Below, in pieces: positions 1 through 10,918 of a stretch of DNA of 64,000 bases. The notes under the pieces are model-generated. The model saw nothing but the letters and a program-made list of their open reading frames with translations. It did not search any database and had not been told where the DNA came from. Source of the DNA: Balamuthia mandrillaris (lineage: Eukaryota; Discosea; Longamoebia; Balamuthiidae). Position 1 is the stretch's first letter; every line of letters begins with the position of its first letter. The stretch is from assembly GCA_031835245.1 (NCBI GenBank), contig JAVKOQ010000124.1, positions 62,001 through 126,000 of the forward strand, in the 5' to 3' direction. A program made the position numbers and the translations under genes.

Positions 1-983
1 AGGACTCTGAGTGCTACACCATCTTGCTGAACCAGCTCGCCCCCGACACTTGCGACAAGGCCGCCCTTGGCCAATCCGACCTCACCAAGCGTGCTGAGTT
101 GGTATTGGAGAACGCTGGCAAGATTGACTGCCGCAAGTTCGTGACTGCTCGTGACATTGTTCGCGGCAACCCCAAGCTGAACCTTGCCTTCGTTGCCAAC
201 ATCTTCAACACTCACCCAGGCCTGGAACCACTGAGCGCGGAGGATTTGGCTGCCCTGGAGGAATGGCTGTTCGCGTCTGAGGGAACAAGGGAGGCTAGGG
301 CCTTCTGCTTGTGGATGAACAGCTTGGGCATCGAGCCCTTCGTCAATAACTTGTTCACCGACCTCAGAGACGGACTTGTATTGTTGCGTGTGATGGATAA
401 GGTCAGCCCTGGTATTGTGGATTGGTCCAAGGTCAACCAGCAGGTCCCCATGAACAAGTTCAAGATGGTGGAGAACTGCAACTACGCTGTGGTTCTTGGC
501 AAGCAGCTCAAGTTCTCCTTGGTCGGCATTGGTGGCACAGACATTGTGGACGGCAACAAGACCCTCACCCTTGCCCTCGTATGGCAGCTCATGCGCTTCC
601 ACGTGGTCTCCATCCTTAAATCCCTTTCCTCTGGTGGCCGCGACATCACGGACCAGGACATGGTTAACTGGGCCAACCAGGCCGTTGCCTCCTCTGGCAA
701 GTCCTCCCACATGGGCAGCTTTAAGGATCCCTCTCTGCGCGACAGCAGGTTCTTCCTTGACCTCCTCTCCGCCGTCAAGCCCCGCACCGTCAACTTTGAT
801 CTCGTCACCGACGGCGTCAGCGATGAGGATGCCATCCAGAACGCCAAGTACGCCATCAGCGTTGCCCGTAAGATTGGCTGCACCATCTTCCTTCTCCCCG
901 AAGACATTGTTGAGGTGAAGCCCAAGATGATCCTCACCTTTGTTGGTACCATCATGGCCGTCGCCAAGGGTCTCAACCAGTAA
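1..983 (+). CDS. Fimbrin/plastin, C-terminal part (5' end outside window)
   Basis: Actin-bundling protein of the fimbrin/plastin family, which crosslinks parallel actin filaments in the cortex. The frame is open from base 3 and reads DSECYTILLNQLAP before the first internal Met, so the gene starts left of the window. The visible part covers the end of the second calponin-homology (CH) domain (FVTARDIVRGNPKLNLAF, the typical end of the first actin-binding module), then CH3 (from AFCLWMNSLGIEPFVNNLF to LALVWQLMRFHVV) and CH4 (from MVNWANQAV to the stop). It is intronless here and ends KGLNQ-stop. Family membership is clear from the CH3 and CH4 signatures. The N-terminal EF-hand region cannot be judged. 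Confidence 0.93.
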   Translation, partial: DSECYTILLNQLAPDTCDKAALGQSDLTKRAELVLENAGKIDCRKFVTARDIVRGNPKLNLAFVANIFNTHPGLEPLSAEDLAALEEWLFASEGTREARAFCLWMNSLGIEPFVNNLFTDLRDGLVLLRVMDKVSPGIVDWSKVNQQVPMNKFKMVENCNYAVVLGKQLKFSLVGIGGTDIVDGNKTLTLALVWQLMRFHVVSILKSLSSGGRDITDQDMVNWANQAVASSGKSSHMGSFKDPSLRDSRFFLDLLSAVKPRTVNFDLVTDGVSDEDAIQNAKYAISVARKIGCTIFLLPEDIVEVKPKMILTFVGTIMAVAKGLNQ

Positions 984-1039
984 AAGCCTTTGCTCTCAGT
1001 TCCACTTTGGTGGTTTGTGCCACCATCCATCCGTGTCCA

Positions 1040-1045
1040 AATAAA
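1040..1045 (+). terminator. Poly(A) signal of fimbrin gene
   Basis: A perfect AATAAA lies 57 bases after the fimbrin stop codon. The following stretch to the CLN3 start at 1254 holds no other gene that I can see. Confidence 0.6.
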
Positions 1046-1253
1046 CTTGTGTCTGTAATTGCAACAACAACAACACTTGGGGATGATAGTTCCCCGCCAG
1101 CAGCACCACCACGAACACAGCTGAGACTTTTGGTGCACCAAAAAAAAGACGGAAAAACTCAAAGCCCCCTCCTCCCAACCACTGCACAATAGGCTGGCTG
1201 GCGTGCACAACACCACCTGCCATTACCGTACGAGTGGGTGGGTTCGCGTTGCC

Positions 1254-3494
1254 ATGGCCAGCAAGAAAGAGGATACCCAGGGAAGCCCTCCTACAGCTGC
1301 TCCCTACCATCAGCAGCCAGGAGGAAAGGAAGAGTTACCGCCGCTAGCCCACCAAACACTGGAAGAAGAAACAGGGATTGACAGTAATGTTAGTTGGGAC
1401 GCTCCTCGGGAACAGAGGGAGGGAAAAGAGAGCGTGGCGAATTTATTGGGGTTCTTTCTTTGTGGGCTCATCAATAACCTGGGCTATGTGTGCATGCTCA
1501 GCGCAGGTACCTTTTTTTTTCTTCTTTGATGCTTGTTGGTGTGTTCATGCGAAGCAGCTCACCCATTATATCGCTGTGCCATGGGGAAGCCGTGGACATT
1601 CTGGAGGACGAGAAACAGGGCGTAGGCGCTGTATTGCTGGGTATGAACTTGGTGTCGTTCACCGCCACAGTCTGCCTAATATCTTTTTTCACTTGCTTTT
1701 ACACACCAACCATAGCTGACATACTGCCAACACTGCTGCTGAAGCTGACCGCACCTTGGTACATGCACCGTTTGTCTTATCGGTATGTATTAATCAACAC
1801 TACATCCCTGAGCCTTGCTGTCGGCGGTTTCCCGTGCACTGATAGTAATCATATTTGTCTTCAGCCTGCGCGTAACAGCAGTTGTTATCAGCAGTATAGC
1901 CTCGTTCCACATAGTGGCGTGGGGTTCTTCTCTTTCGGTACTTTTGTTGTGAAAACTGCCATGTGTTCAAGTCGCTCAACTTAACTTGCTGCGAATAGAT
2001 ACGATTGCTGGGAGTGGTACTGGCCAGTCTTTCTTCAGGTGGTGGAGAAGTAACGTTCCTAGCACTCACTTCGCACTTTCACACGTAAGCACTCACTTCT
2101 CTATCCCGGTTCCTATCACCTTGTCTCATCCTGCTATCATGCCGCGACTTTGGTGGTGGCGTTCCTATGGTGGTTATTCAGCAACACAGTATCCACTTGG
2201 TCCAGCGGCACAGGAGGGTACGTCGATCCATACCACCCAGCCACCTGTTCGTCACTTTGCCAAGGGCAATGAAGGCATGAGTAGTTACCTACATTCACTC
2301 ATCTCCGACTATTCTCCTCAATCCTTCGCAGGGCAGGCATTCTTGGAGCACTATCTTATCTAATGCTTACAGTATGGATTGGACTGAGTAGTAGAGCTGC
2401 ACTGTCCATAACCTCTATTTTGCCACTTATAATGGCCGCAAGGTTTCCAATCCTCTTTGTACTGGCGGACTTGACTCTAATGTTTAACGGCATCACCACC
2501 ACAGCTATGCATTTCTCTTAAAGCCATCCTCACATTCCCCTGTCATGATTCAAGAAGCGTATGAAATGCAGGAATTGGGGGTATCTGTTACACTTGGTAT
2601 GTATCTTTTAATCATACCAAAAGCCAGCTAAGCTGATGGACATATTGCAGATTCAGAGGACGTGGCAGAAGCCCCAAAAACTGAAGATACAACATTCTTG
2701 CAAAGATTGGCCCATGTTAAGGTTCGTTGTTGTTTCCTGCTTCTAAACGTGCGGACTAGTCTTCATATTGATTGGGACCCCTAGATCTTATTTCCAACAA
2801 TGCTCTATTTGCTGGTGGTATACTACTCGGAGTACCTGATCAACCAAGGGGTCGCACCTGCCATTTCTTTTGAAAACAGTCCCTTCAGCGAAAGGGCGCA
2901 CTATGTCTATTACCAAGTGAGTAAGTTGCCATGCCATGTTGCACCATTACCCCACGTTGATAAACACCCTCTACTCCAAAGGCGCTGTATCAGATTGGAG
3001 TATTCGTCAGCAGATCTTCAGTTAATGTAATTCGGTTCAAACATAGCCTGTGGCTGCTGCCTGCACTACAAATGGGTAACTTGGTGTTATTACTCGCTCA
3101 TGCTTGGTACTTTTTCATACCGAATGTTTGGGTTGTATTTGCGGTCATCTTCTTCGAGGGCCTTCTTGGAGGTTTGACCTTTCATTCGTTCTCATGTCTC
3201 TGAATGGAAAGACGGAGATACTTGGCTAACGTGAAGTTTCTCTACGAAGGAGCGACCTATGTGAATGCCTTTACGAACATCAGGACAGGCACTGATCCTT
3301 ACTTCAGAGAATTTTCATTAGGTGTGGCAAGCGTGGCAGATACGGTTTGGGCTTTTACTGTGCTTTCTCTTCTTATCTTGCACTAGGCATGTTTACACTG
3401 ATGGGGTTGTTGTTCCAATTAGGCCGGCATAAGCTTGGCAGGATTGACATCATTGTTTCTAGAGCCGATATTACAAGCGCACCACAGCTCCTAG
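1254..3494 (+). CDS. CLN3: CLN3/battenin lysosomal membrane protein, about 12 exons
   Basis: Polytopic membrane protein of the CLN3/Btn1 family, which acts in lysosomal/vacuolar homeostasis. Exons I can place: 1254-1506, 1590-1640, 1716 to about 1782, about 1865-1938, about 1999-2085, about 2190-2217, about 2332 to an unresolved end, about 2651-2720, 2786-2916, 2982-3171, 3250-3344 and 3423-3494. Joining them gives family signatures in order: [118 protein letters not shown] and [15 protein letters not shown]. Junction phases agree where checked. The N-terminus (about 50 residues) is polar, as in the human protein. The exon starting near 2332 is the least certain. Confidence 0.93.
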
Positions 3495-3919
3495 TGATTG
3501 TTTCCATCTCTCACAACAGGTAAAGTTACAGGCTGTCAGCAACGGGCCGTTTGTCCGCCGATGTAGCATCGAATGACCAACATGTAATGCGTGACCAGGC
3601 CCGCATAGCCCATTGCTGACTTGGAGTAGCTGGAACTGCCGTCTACTGGAGCAGCCTTCAATAGTTTGCCACAAACACAAACGCGAATAAAAGAGTTCAC
3701 AAGGACACCTTTTTTTTTGTACAATATTATTCAAATAATATATAAAAAGGAGCTACCGCCTACATTAAACTAGTGCACATTTTGCAAATCTTGCACAAAT
3801 GCACCACAATGGGTGGATGCATTCACGGGTGTAGGACCCAATGCTGCCGGACTCTGTCCGTACAGCTCCCTACCTTTCGCCACAATGATGTCCTGATGTG
3901 CCAGGAAACACAAAAGGAG
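3495..3919. other. Convergent 3' region between CLN3 and JTB-like gene
   Basis: I see no gene in these 425 bases. They hold AATAAA at about 3687 for the plus-strand transcript, an AT-rich palindromic patch near 3721-3745, and a short direct repeat (AAAAGGAGCTACCG) at about 3746 and about 3913. The second copy runs into the stop codon of the minus-strand gene. Confidence 0.5.
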
Positions 3920-4483
3920 CTACCGGCCATGAGAAGGATGGGCGAGCACCCAACGATGTCTCTCAAATAACTGTTGCTTTCTCTTGCTAGCAAAATAGAG
4001 GGCTAGTGCTGCCAACAGTGTCATTCCTGCCTGTAGTGGAGGGATAAGGAGAATGAATCAGCATGGAGACAAAAAGATAATGTGAACACAACTAACCTCA
4101 AAAACAAACAAGTTAAACTTTTGTTGTGGAGGAGTGCCGCAGCTGCGATAGCTCTGAACGGATTCAGCCTCAACTTCCTGGATGGAGTTCTCCTCCTTGG
4201 GCGCCACACACTCTACCTTTTCCTTTTTTCCAGTCAACTGACAATACTCTTCTGCCTACAGCGAGCGAGATCAAAAGATAAGCATGAAGGCAGGCCCTAC
4301 CCAAAAGAAGATGGTCTTACATACCGTTTCTCCACCAGCACAAAAGCTGCAGGGTCCCACTGGTCTGCATGACAAGGCCTCCGCCCCTTCTTGCGATCCC
4401 TGTACCGTGCTACCCACTTGCCACACCAACAACAACACCAGGCACAGCCGTGGTGCTCTCTGCCAACCTCCTCCTCCTCCCAT
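3920..4483 (-). CDS. JTB-like single-pass membrane protein
   Basis: Resembles the JTB (jumping translocation breakpoint) family of small type I membrane proteins. Three exons: 4325-4483, 4097-4255 and 3920-4030, with the first two each exactly 53 codons. Residues 1-30 form a signal-peptide-like hydrophobic segment (LCLVLLLVWQVGS). The extracellular part has the Cys pattern of JTB (CRPVGPCSFC, then YCQLTGKKEKVEC, then SYRSCGTPPQQKFNLFVFE). A hydrophobic helix follows (AGMTLLAALALYFA), with a short basic tail ending HPSHGR. Human JTB has the same order: Cys-rich ectodomain, an FKSCR-like motif, TM helix and basic tail. A molecular role cannot be read from the sequence. The gene is divergent from the histidine kinase gene. 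Confidence 0.72.
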
Positions 4484-4716
4484 CGCAAGCCGCTGTTTTG
4501 CTTTGGGATGTCGTGACGACGTATCAAGAAATTTCTATTTTCCTATTTTCCGGTTTCGAAAAAAAGCAGACAGGAAAAAAAAAAGGGGGTAAGTAGCAAC
4601 AAAGAAGAAGCCGCCCATCACCCCCACCCAGCAGCAGCGGCCACGGCTGCTACTTCTTTCACAACAAGCCAGACAAGAGAGTCACGAGGGGTTGTGCTTT
4701 CTTTAACACCCTCCTG

Positions 4717-5816
4717 ATGAGCCAGCTGCATGTTGCCCAGGGGTGGTATGGCAATGGAGGAGAGTTTCGGCTGGAGAATCAGGTAGCGCCTCCGCTCTAC
4801 CCTTTGGAAGCGTTGTGGGAATGTGGCGTTGTTTGGTTGAGCTTGGCAACCTACTGTTTGTGTTGGCTCTGCCAACGGTTTCGAGGGGAGAAGGCAAAGG
4901 GCTTGGGTTGGTTCTACGCGCTTGCGGCGTCTTTTCCGCTGTCATTCTGTCTTCCGACGTTTAGCGCCTACTTCCCACAACTATTTGTACGTATTCGTTT
5001 GCGTCTCCGCTCTCTTGTTTGTTGAAGTGTATGTCGTTTTTTTGTTGACTGTTTTGTGTCGCAGTGGAGTGGACTTCTTGCCATCGGCATGCTGTACCTG
5101 CTGTGGCGCCAACGTCAGTCTTCCGCTCAGCGACCCCAAAAAATGCTTCTGACAGGCCTTTTGGTGATTGCTGCTCTTGCCTATCTCCTGTTGTTCCTCC
5201 TCAGCACAAACCTGCCCAAGGCCATGACCTCGCTTACCGGCCTCGTTTTACTGGGCTGCATAGCCGCCAACCACTCTTTCAACTCCTTTTCTTACTCTAC
5301 GATTATGATCGCGCTGCAACCTGTTTTATATTTCTGCTGTTGCTACTTTTATGCTCCACACACCACTGCTGCCGGCCCCGCCACTCTTCCTTGCATAGCT
5401 TCCATCATTGCCCTCATTTCCAGCCTTTCCATCTTCCTTTCTCTTTTCACAGAGCTGTTCGTCATGCAACGCGAGCAAGAAGGCAAAGCGCAAGCGTTAC
5501 AGGACCAATGTCACCGCACAAAGGAGCTGCTGGATTCGTTCACCGCAGCCAACCTTCGCCTTACAAAAACCAACACTCACCTTCATGGCAAGCTGCAACA
5601 ACGTTCCGCCTTCCTCTCCCGACTATTGCAAGAACTCAAACATAGAACGGAAGCTAGCTTGGGGCTTATCTCTGTGATCGGAGACGGTGAGCTGCGCCCT
5701 GAACAACAGAGCTTTGTTTCACAGCTCGAGCGTTCCGCTTCAGAACTCTCCTGTTTTATTGACACAGCCAATACCTATTCGAATGCATTGAACAAGTTAA
5801 TTGAGTTGGAAGGTTC

Positions 5817-5855
<39 letters not shown>

Positions 5856-8621
5856 TCTCTTTCTCTCTGTCAAGAACTTATTTTGTGTGGTTGGATTATA
5901 GCGAAACCTTTCAACCTCGAGGCCTTTTGTGAAAGTGCTATAAGTAGGATTAGCATGAAATGCCGTGGCTTTTTTGATGATAAGGACAGAGATGTTGACT
6001 TTACTTATTTTATCTCGCCGGATGTACCACAACACTTGATTGGGGTTTGCTCTCACCTCTTGCTCTCGTCTCTCTTTATCTCCATATCTCACTCATTCTT
6101 CGTCGCATGGCATGTTTATCATTAGGACGAAGAAAGGCTTGGACAGATACTGGATCAACTGCTTCAAAATGCGTTTAAGTTCACCCACAAAGGCGAGGTC
6201 TCGTTAACGATAAGCAAAACTACTTTTGGAATAACCACCGAGGAGGCTGCATCTCTTTTAAGTGAGACGATGCACGACGAGCAGGCCTCAGTACCGAATG
6301 GAGAGGGACGAAAGTTGGAGGATGACGGTCCGCGAAACCGTTCAAATTCAAGGGGGACTCTAGATGAGTTTGTATGTCTCACCTTCGCTGTAGCGGATAC
6401 TGGGATTGGAGTACCTGAGTCCGTCATGGATTTGAATCAACTCTTTGAGCCTTTACAGAAGCCTGCCCATAGAGATTACAGTGGCAATCGCTTGGGTCTT
6501 AGTTTATGTAGGGAGCTGGCTCAGCTATTCTCTCAAGGGCGGATAGAGGTGATAAGTACGCCAAATAAGGGCTCTATCTTTACTTTTAGAGCAACATTTC
6601 AAATCAACCTTAACCCTCCACGTGAGGAAGGGCTGGCTATTAGCTTGGCTGGTCTTCCTGTATACATCATTGACGATAACGAAAATGTATGTAAACAACT
6701 TACCACTCACTTGAGCCAATGCGGCTGCCAAGTTCGCTCAGGTACATATCCTAGTTTTTTGTTGGTTAGTTTGGCTTTGGTTCAATAGACTAAACTCTCT
6801 CTTTTTCTCTCTTTCTCTCTCTTTTTCTCTCTCTCTCTCTCTTTCTCGCTCTCTCTCTCTCTCTCTCTCTGTAGCGCTAAGTTGGGCAAAAGGAGTAAAT
6901 GACCTTAAGAAGGGATACTTTCGGCATTTGTTGTTGGATTACAAGGTGATTAATCTCTGCTTTTAGTGTAAAATACTCTTGCTGATGAACAACTTCGCTG
7001 TGTTATCTGTTCTATATTCTGTTCTCCTCTGTTCCTTTCCCTCTCAGATGCCTGGTAAAAATGGCATTGAGGTCTATCGCTTACTCCAGCAAGAAAACAG
7101 ATCTGTATTTCATTCCGAGTTGGCTGTAGTGATGATGTGCACTGCTGGTCAGAAAAAGGAAGTACAGGCAGCTTGTCCCTCATTGCACACATTCCTAACG
7201 AAACCGGTACGCCTATTTCTCGTTCTTTTGATGGCTTTAAAGTTAGTGTACTTACTCTTGTTACAGTTCAGAAAAAAGCATCTCCTCAACTTGTTGTTGA
7301 AGTTGTCTTCGTCCAACTCAGAGCACACTGACAGGCCATCAGAGACTGTGCAAGGTGCTAGTGACGGCCACTCCAGCAGAGACATTGCTCTTCCGAGCAA
7401 GCAATTGCCCAACGAACTTTCTTCGAGCCTAAACGAAAAGCTTTGTGTGTTGGTAGCAGAGGACAACAAGATGAACCAAAAAATCATAAAAATGCTGTTG
7501 GAACGGCTGGGTCACAAATGCTACACGGCATCGAATGGCAAGGAAGCGTTGGATCTTTACACCAACACCTCGCTTGAGTTTGATGCCATTTTTATGGATT
7601 GCCATATGCCAGTGATGGATGGCTGGGAAGCCACCCGTATCATCCGACAGCGAGAAAACGCCAAGTCAGCAACGAGCCTGATCAAGCACATACCAATCAT
7701 TGCTCTGACTGCAGACGAGGCGAAGGAAACGTGTTTTGAGGCTGGAATGTCGAACTACTTGGCAAAGCCGGTGAAAAAGGATGCCTTCTACAGCATTATT
7801 CAGGACATATGCGAAGAGAAAAAGCGGCAAATACGGACCCTAGGACAACACAACATTGAGCAAGACGAAGGGGGGAAAGAAGACAAAACGAAGAAAAAAG
7901 AAGAAAAAGAGAACAAAGTAGCTTTGTTACTCGTGGAAGATAATCCTGTATGTTAATCCTTTCCCTATGCTCACCCACTCTCTAACAGTGCAACTTAAAT
8001 AGGTGAATGCTCGCATTGGTAGTCATGTACTACGCAAACACAATTATATTGTTGACGTGGCGTCAAATGGCAAAATAGCACTGGACTGCTTTTGTGCCAA
8101 CCCCGACCTGTACACATTGATACTTATGGTGGGCTTTCTTTCGTGTGGGTCATTGCTTTTGGCTTGTGTAGCTAATGCTAATTTTTTTTTGTTAGGATAT
8201 TCATATGCCGATTATGAATGGAGTTACTTGCACCCAACTCATTAGAGAGTTTGAGGCAAGTCACGGTCGTTCCCCGGTTCCTATTGTTGCGCTCACGGGT
8301 ATGGGCTCTTCTTTCTCTTTCTCTTTGTTTTTTTTGTCCTCCTTTCATTCTTCTCTCCATCGTTCTCTTCTCTTCATCGTTCTCTTCTCTTCTCTTCTCT
8401 CCCACCCTCCTCTCTCCCTTGCTGTGGAATGTCAGTTTTCATAGTCTCATTGCTTCCAAATCGCAGCGGATACAACAATACGGCAACGGAAAGCGTGCAT
8501 TGAGGCAGGTTGCAATGAGTATCTTAGCAAACCAGTAAACTACCAGCTGCTGCTCAACACTGTTCGGCGGTTTCTTGGCCCCACTGCCGCTACCACCGCT
8601 ACCACCCCGCCCACAACCTGA
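4717..8621 (+). CDS. Hybrid histidine kinase with three receiver domains (H-box His replaced by Gln)
   Basis: Membrane hybrid sensor kinase of 1023 residues. Exons: 4717-4986, 5065-5812, 5902-6044, 6126-6741, 6875-6945, 7048-7206, 7267-7947, 8003-8128, 8196-8298 and 8467-8621, all in phase. Roughly six to seven hydrophobic segments occupy residues 30-250, then a coiled coil, then a HisKA-like dimerisation helix. In ungapped register with the usual FLANMSHEIRTP...ELTPEQ block this protein has FLSRLLQELKHR...ELRPEQ, so Gln sits at the phospho-accepting His position. The ATPase domain keeps the N box (QNAFKF) and the G1 box (ADTGIGV), but its G2 box reads GNRLGL. Three receivers follow: YIIDDN/LLLDYKMP/LTKP, VLVAEDN/FMDCHMPVMDG/LTAD/AKPV and LLLVEDN/LMDIHMPIMNG/LTAD/SKPV, each with its Asp and Lys. 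Two introns carry (CT)n tracts. Confidence 0.92.
6796..6872 (+). repeat. (CT)n microsatellite in histidine kinase intron
   Basis: CT-rich tract with TTTCTCT interruptions running up to the TAG acceptor at 6874. A similar (CT)n follows the donor at 5813 in the same gene. Confidence 0.9.
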
Positions 8622-8641
8622 TCCTTGTTGGTGACGATTAA

Positions 8642-8647
8642 AATAAA
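8642..8647 (+). terminator. Poly(A) signal of histidine kinase gene
   Basis: AATAAA lies 20 bases after the kinase stop codon, a usual distance for a compact eukaryotic 3' UTR. Confidence 0.5.
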
Positions 8648-8862
8648 ACCGCCTCACCAAAAAACTAAGGCAATACGAAATACTCCTCAAGGTGTTCTAC
8701 GTCGTCCCGAAAAAGAAGGGGAAACAACAACACGAGAAGAGGAAAAAGACAAGAAGACGAGTTGTTTGTTTTCTTTTTTGCTAAGAAACTTGTGGAGGAA
8801 GAGAGAAGCAGCTGTCCCGATTAGGCCCACAACAAACGCACACCGGAGAACAATAACAAACC

Positions 8863-10389
8863 ATGGAAGACAAAAATAACTCTGGTGACGAATTGCAGAG
8901 GAGAGTGGAAGGTCTTCGTAAAGATGTGGCCGAGTCCGCCGAAGAAATCATCAAGAAGGCCATACCCGCTAAAATTATGGTTTGTTGTGCCCGCTTCCGT
9001 CAATGATCAAGTGCACTCACTCACTCGCTCACGGTTGATGTAGGAGCTTTCCACTCTGCTTGAGTCTGCTCTGTTTACACACAAGCTTGAAGATGTTCCC
9101 CAGGAGGTCGACGCAGGAGGCGCTGATAGCCATGGCACAAAGAAGAGGAAGCACGCTGCTGATAACAAAAACTCAGAACCTAAATCAAAAGGAAATGACA
9201 CTCGAGTCCCAGCAAATGAGGTTACTTGCCCTATCTTTAGACACACCCACCATTTCCATCTTGCTTAGCCTTTTCTTCCGCCACAGATCGTGTCGTCGTT
9301 AGTTGCTATTGTGAAAAAGCAAGCGCTTGGTACCACTGTCTTGCTTATTTCTGAAAAAGTACTTGTGCTCTCAATTTAGCTCACTAGCTTTCTACCCCAT
9401 TCATTCGCCAGACGTAATTGACGCCTTAAACACGGTGAAAGGTAACTTTTTGTCCTTTCTCTTCTTCAGTCAGCACGCTAACTCTACCTTACGTAACAGT
9501 TTGGATTCAGCTGAGTACGTGTCATGCCTTTAAAGCCTGCCTTTCTCTTACTCTTTGAATGGACTTACCCTCATGTTGATATTTCCACATTCTCTTGCCT
9601 CTCTGCTCTCTTTGTCTCTCTGCTTCTCTTCTTGTTGTCTTCTCTTCTAATTTCCATCATGGTGACTGCAACAGATATACCAAGGTAGCGCATCGTTGTT
9701 TGTATTGTTAATTTATATTTTTCTAACTTTGTGGTTTTAACAGGATTGAAGATGGCAACAATTTTGGAGGTGTGTAAACTTTTTTTGTATTTTGGTTCGT
9801 TTATTTTGTACGTCTCAGCTTACCACTTATACGCCCCTGTATGCTTGGCCGATATCAAGTCGGAATTCAGGTATTTATATTTTGTTTTAATGGTGCGTAG
9901 GGAGTGGAATAATGCTCATAACCCTTGCCACCAGGAAGAGTCAATTCAAGAACTAACACGGGTGGAGGATGCTGGCTACGCCCTCATTGAGAGCATAACC
10001 AAGTACTATGTGACGAGAGGAAAACTAGTCTCGAAGGTTGTATAGGCAATTGATCTTTAGAATATGCACGTCCTGATGTTAACACCGTTTTACTCAATCC
10101 ACGCCAATAGGTCCTTAAGTATCCTGGCATCATGGACTACCGGCGGTCTGTTGATGAGCTGGACGAAAAAGAGTACATCAACCTGAAACTTTCCACATTG
10201 GATCTGAGGAATAATCTTGCCATCGCCTATGATATGCTGACCAAAAATATGGATAAAATTGTCAAACCCCGCACCTCACACCACATGGTATGCTCTCTTT
10301 CATCTTGCTCTTTCCGCCTTCTGGCTGTGTGCTGACGCACAGCACAAACAAAAACAAAAACAAAACCAAAAAAACAGGAAATGTTCTAG
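8863..10389 (+). CDS. PSME3: Proteasome activator PA28-gamma (REG-gamma), with micro-exons
   Basis: Subunit of the heptameric 11S activator that caps the 20S proteasome, nuclear in the gamma type. Joined product is 239 residues (human PA28-gamma 254). Exons: 8863-8979, 9044-9220, 9287-9329, 9412-9441, 9500-9514, 9675-9684, 9744-9769, 9860-9870, 9935-10036, 10111-10287 and 10378-10389. The middle exons are only 30, 15, 10, 26 and 11 nt. Together they spell NTVKVWIQLNIPRIEDGNNF and then GVGIQEESIQEL, which match the conserved activation-loop region of the family. The C-terminus carries KLVSKVLKYPG, DYRRSVDELDEKEYINL and KPRTSHHM-EMF-stop. A Lys-rich linker (GTKKRKHAADN) lies where PA28-gamma has its insert and nuclear signal. 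Exons and phases are consistent end to end. Confidence 0.93.
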
Positions 10390-10918
10390 GTACTATGAGG
10401 GGTCAAATTGAACCGGTAATTTGCCTAATCTTCTAACTCCGCGAGGTGGTGATTGGTTATATTACCTTTTAAGGAATTCATATAAACTCCGCACACTGGG
10501 AGAACCCACGAACAATCGACACAAATTTTGTTTTTGTCTTTTTTTCTCCTTTTTTCCTTTTTCCTTCCATTCCATTTTGCAATACTATTAGCAGTTTTTC
10601 TGTAGCGCCCAAAGAGGAAGAGATTAACGGGGTAAGTAAGCGGAGTGTTGTTTGCTTTGTGCCGAGTTCGCTTGAGAGTGGAGTGTAGTGTCTGTGATTT
10701 AGAGCGTGACTTGGTGCATGTTTGGAGATGAGGACGCAAAAGGGAGTGTGCGGTGGAGTTTCACCAATGGGGGCGCAAGGACGGGGTGGCGGATGACAGT
10801 TTTTTTTTGTGGGAGTGTGCGACGACTGAGTGCTATTTTTTGTTTCTCATAACTTGCAAGCCTTTTTCTTACTCGTTTCACCTACAGTTAACCCACTTAA
10901 CCAACACAGAGAGAAAAG
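10390..10918 (+). promoter_or_regulatory. Upstream region of SERBP1-like gene: TATA box and probable 5' UTR intron
   Basis: TATAAA at 10481-10486 suggests a transcription start about 30 bases downstream. A donor-like GTAAGTAAG near 10632 and an acceptor-like TTTCACCTACAG near 10886 suggest a roughly 255-bp intron in the 5' UTR, leaving a short second leader exon ahead of the ATG at 10919. There is no coding sequence that I can support. Confidence 0.5.

Noticed and set aside
3773-3970. Short Cys/His-containing frame after a TATA-like sequence at about 3739
   Set aside because: It overlaps the 3' end and UTR of the JTB-like gene and shows no family pattern.
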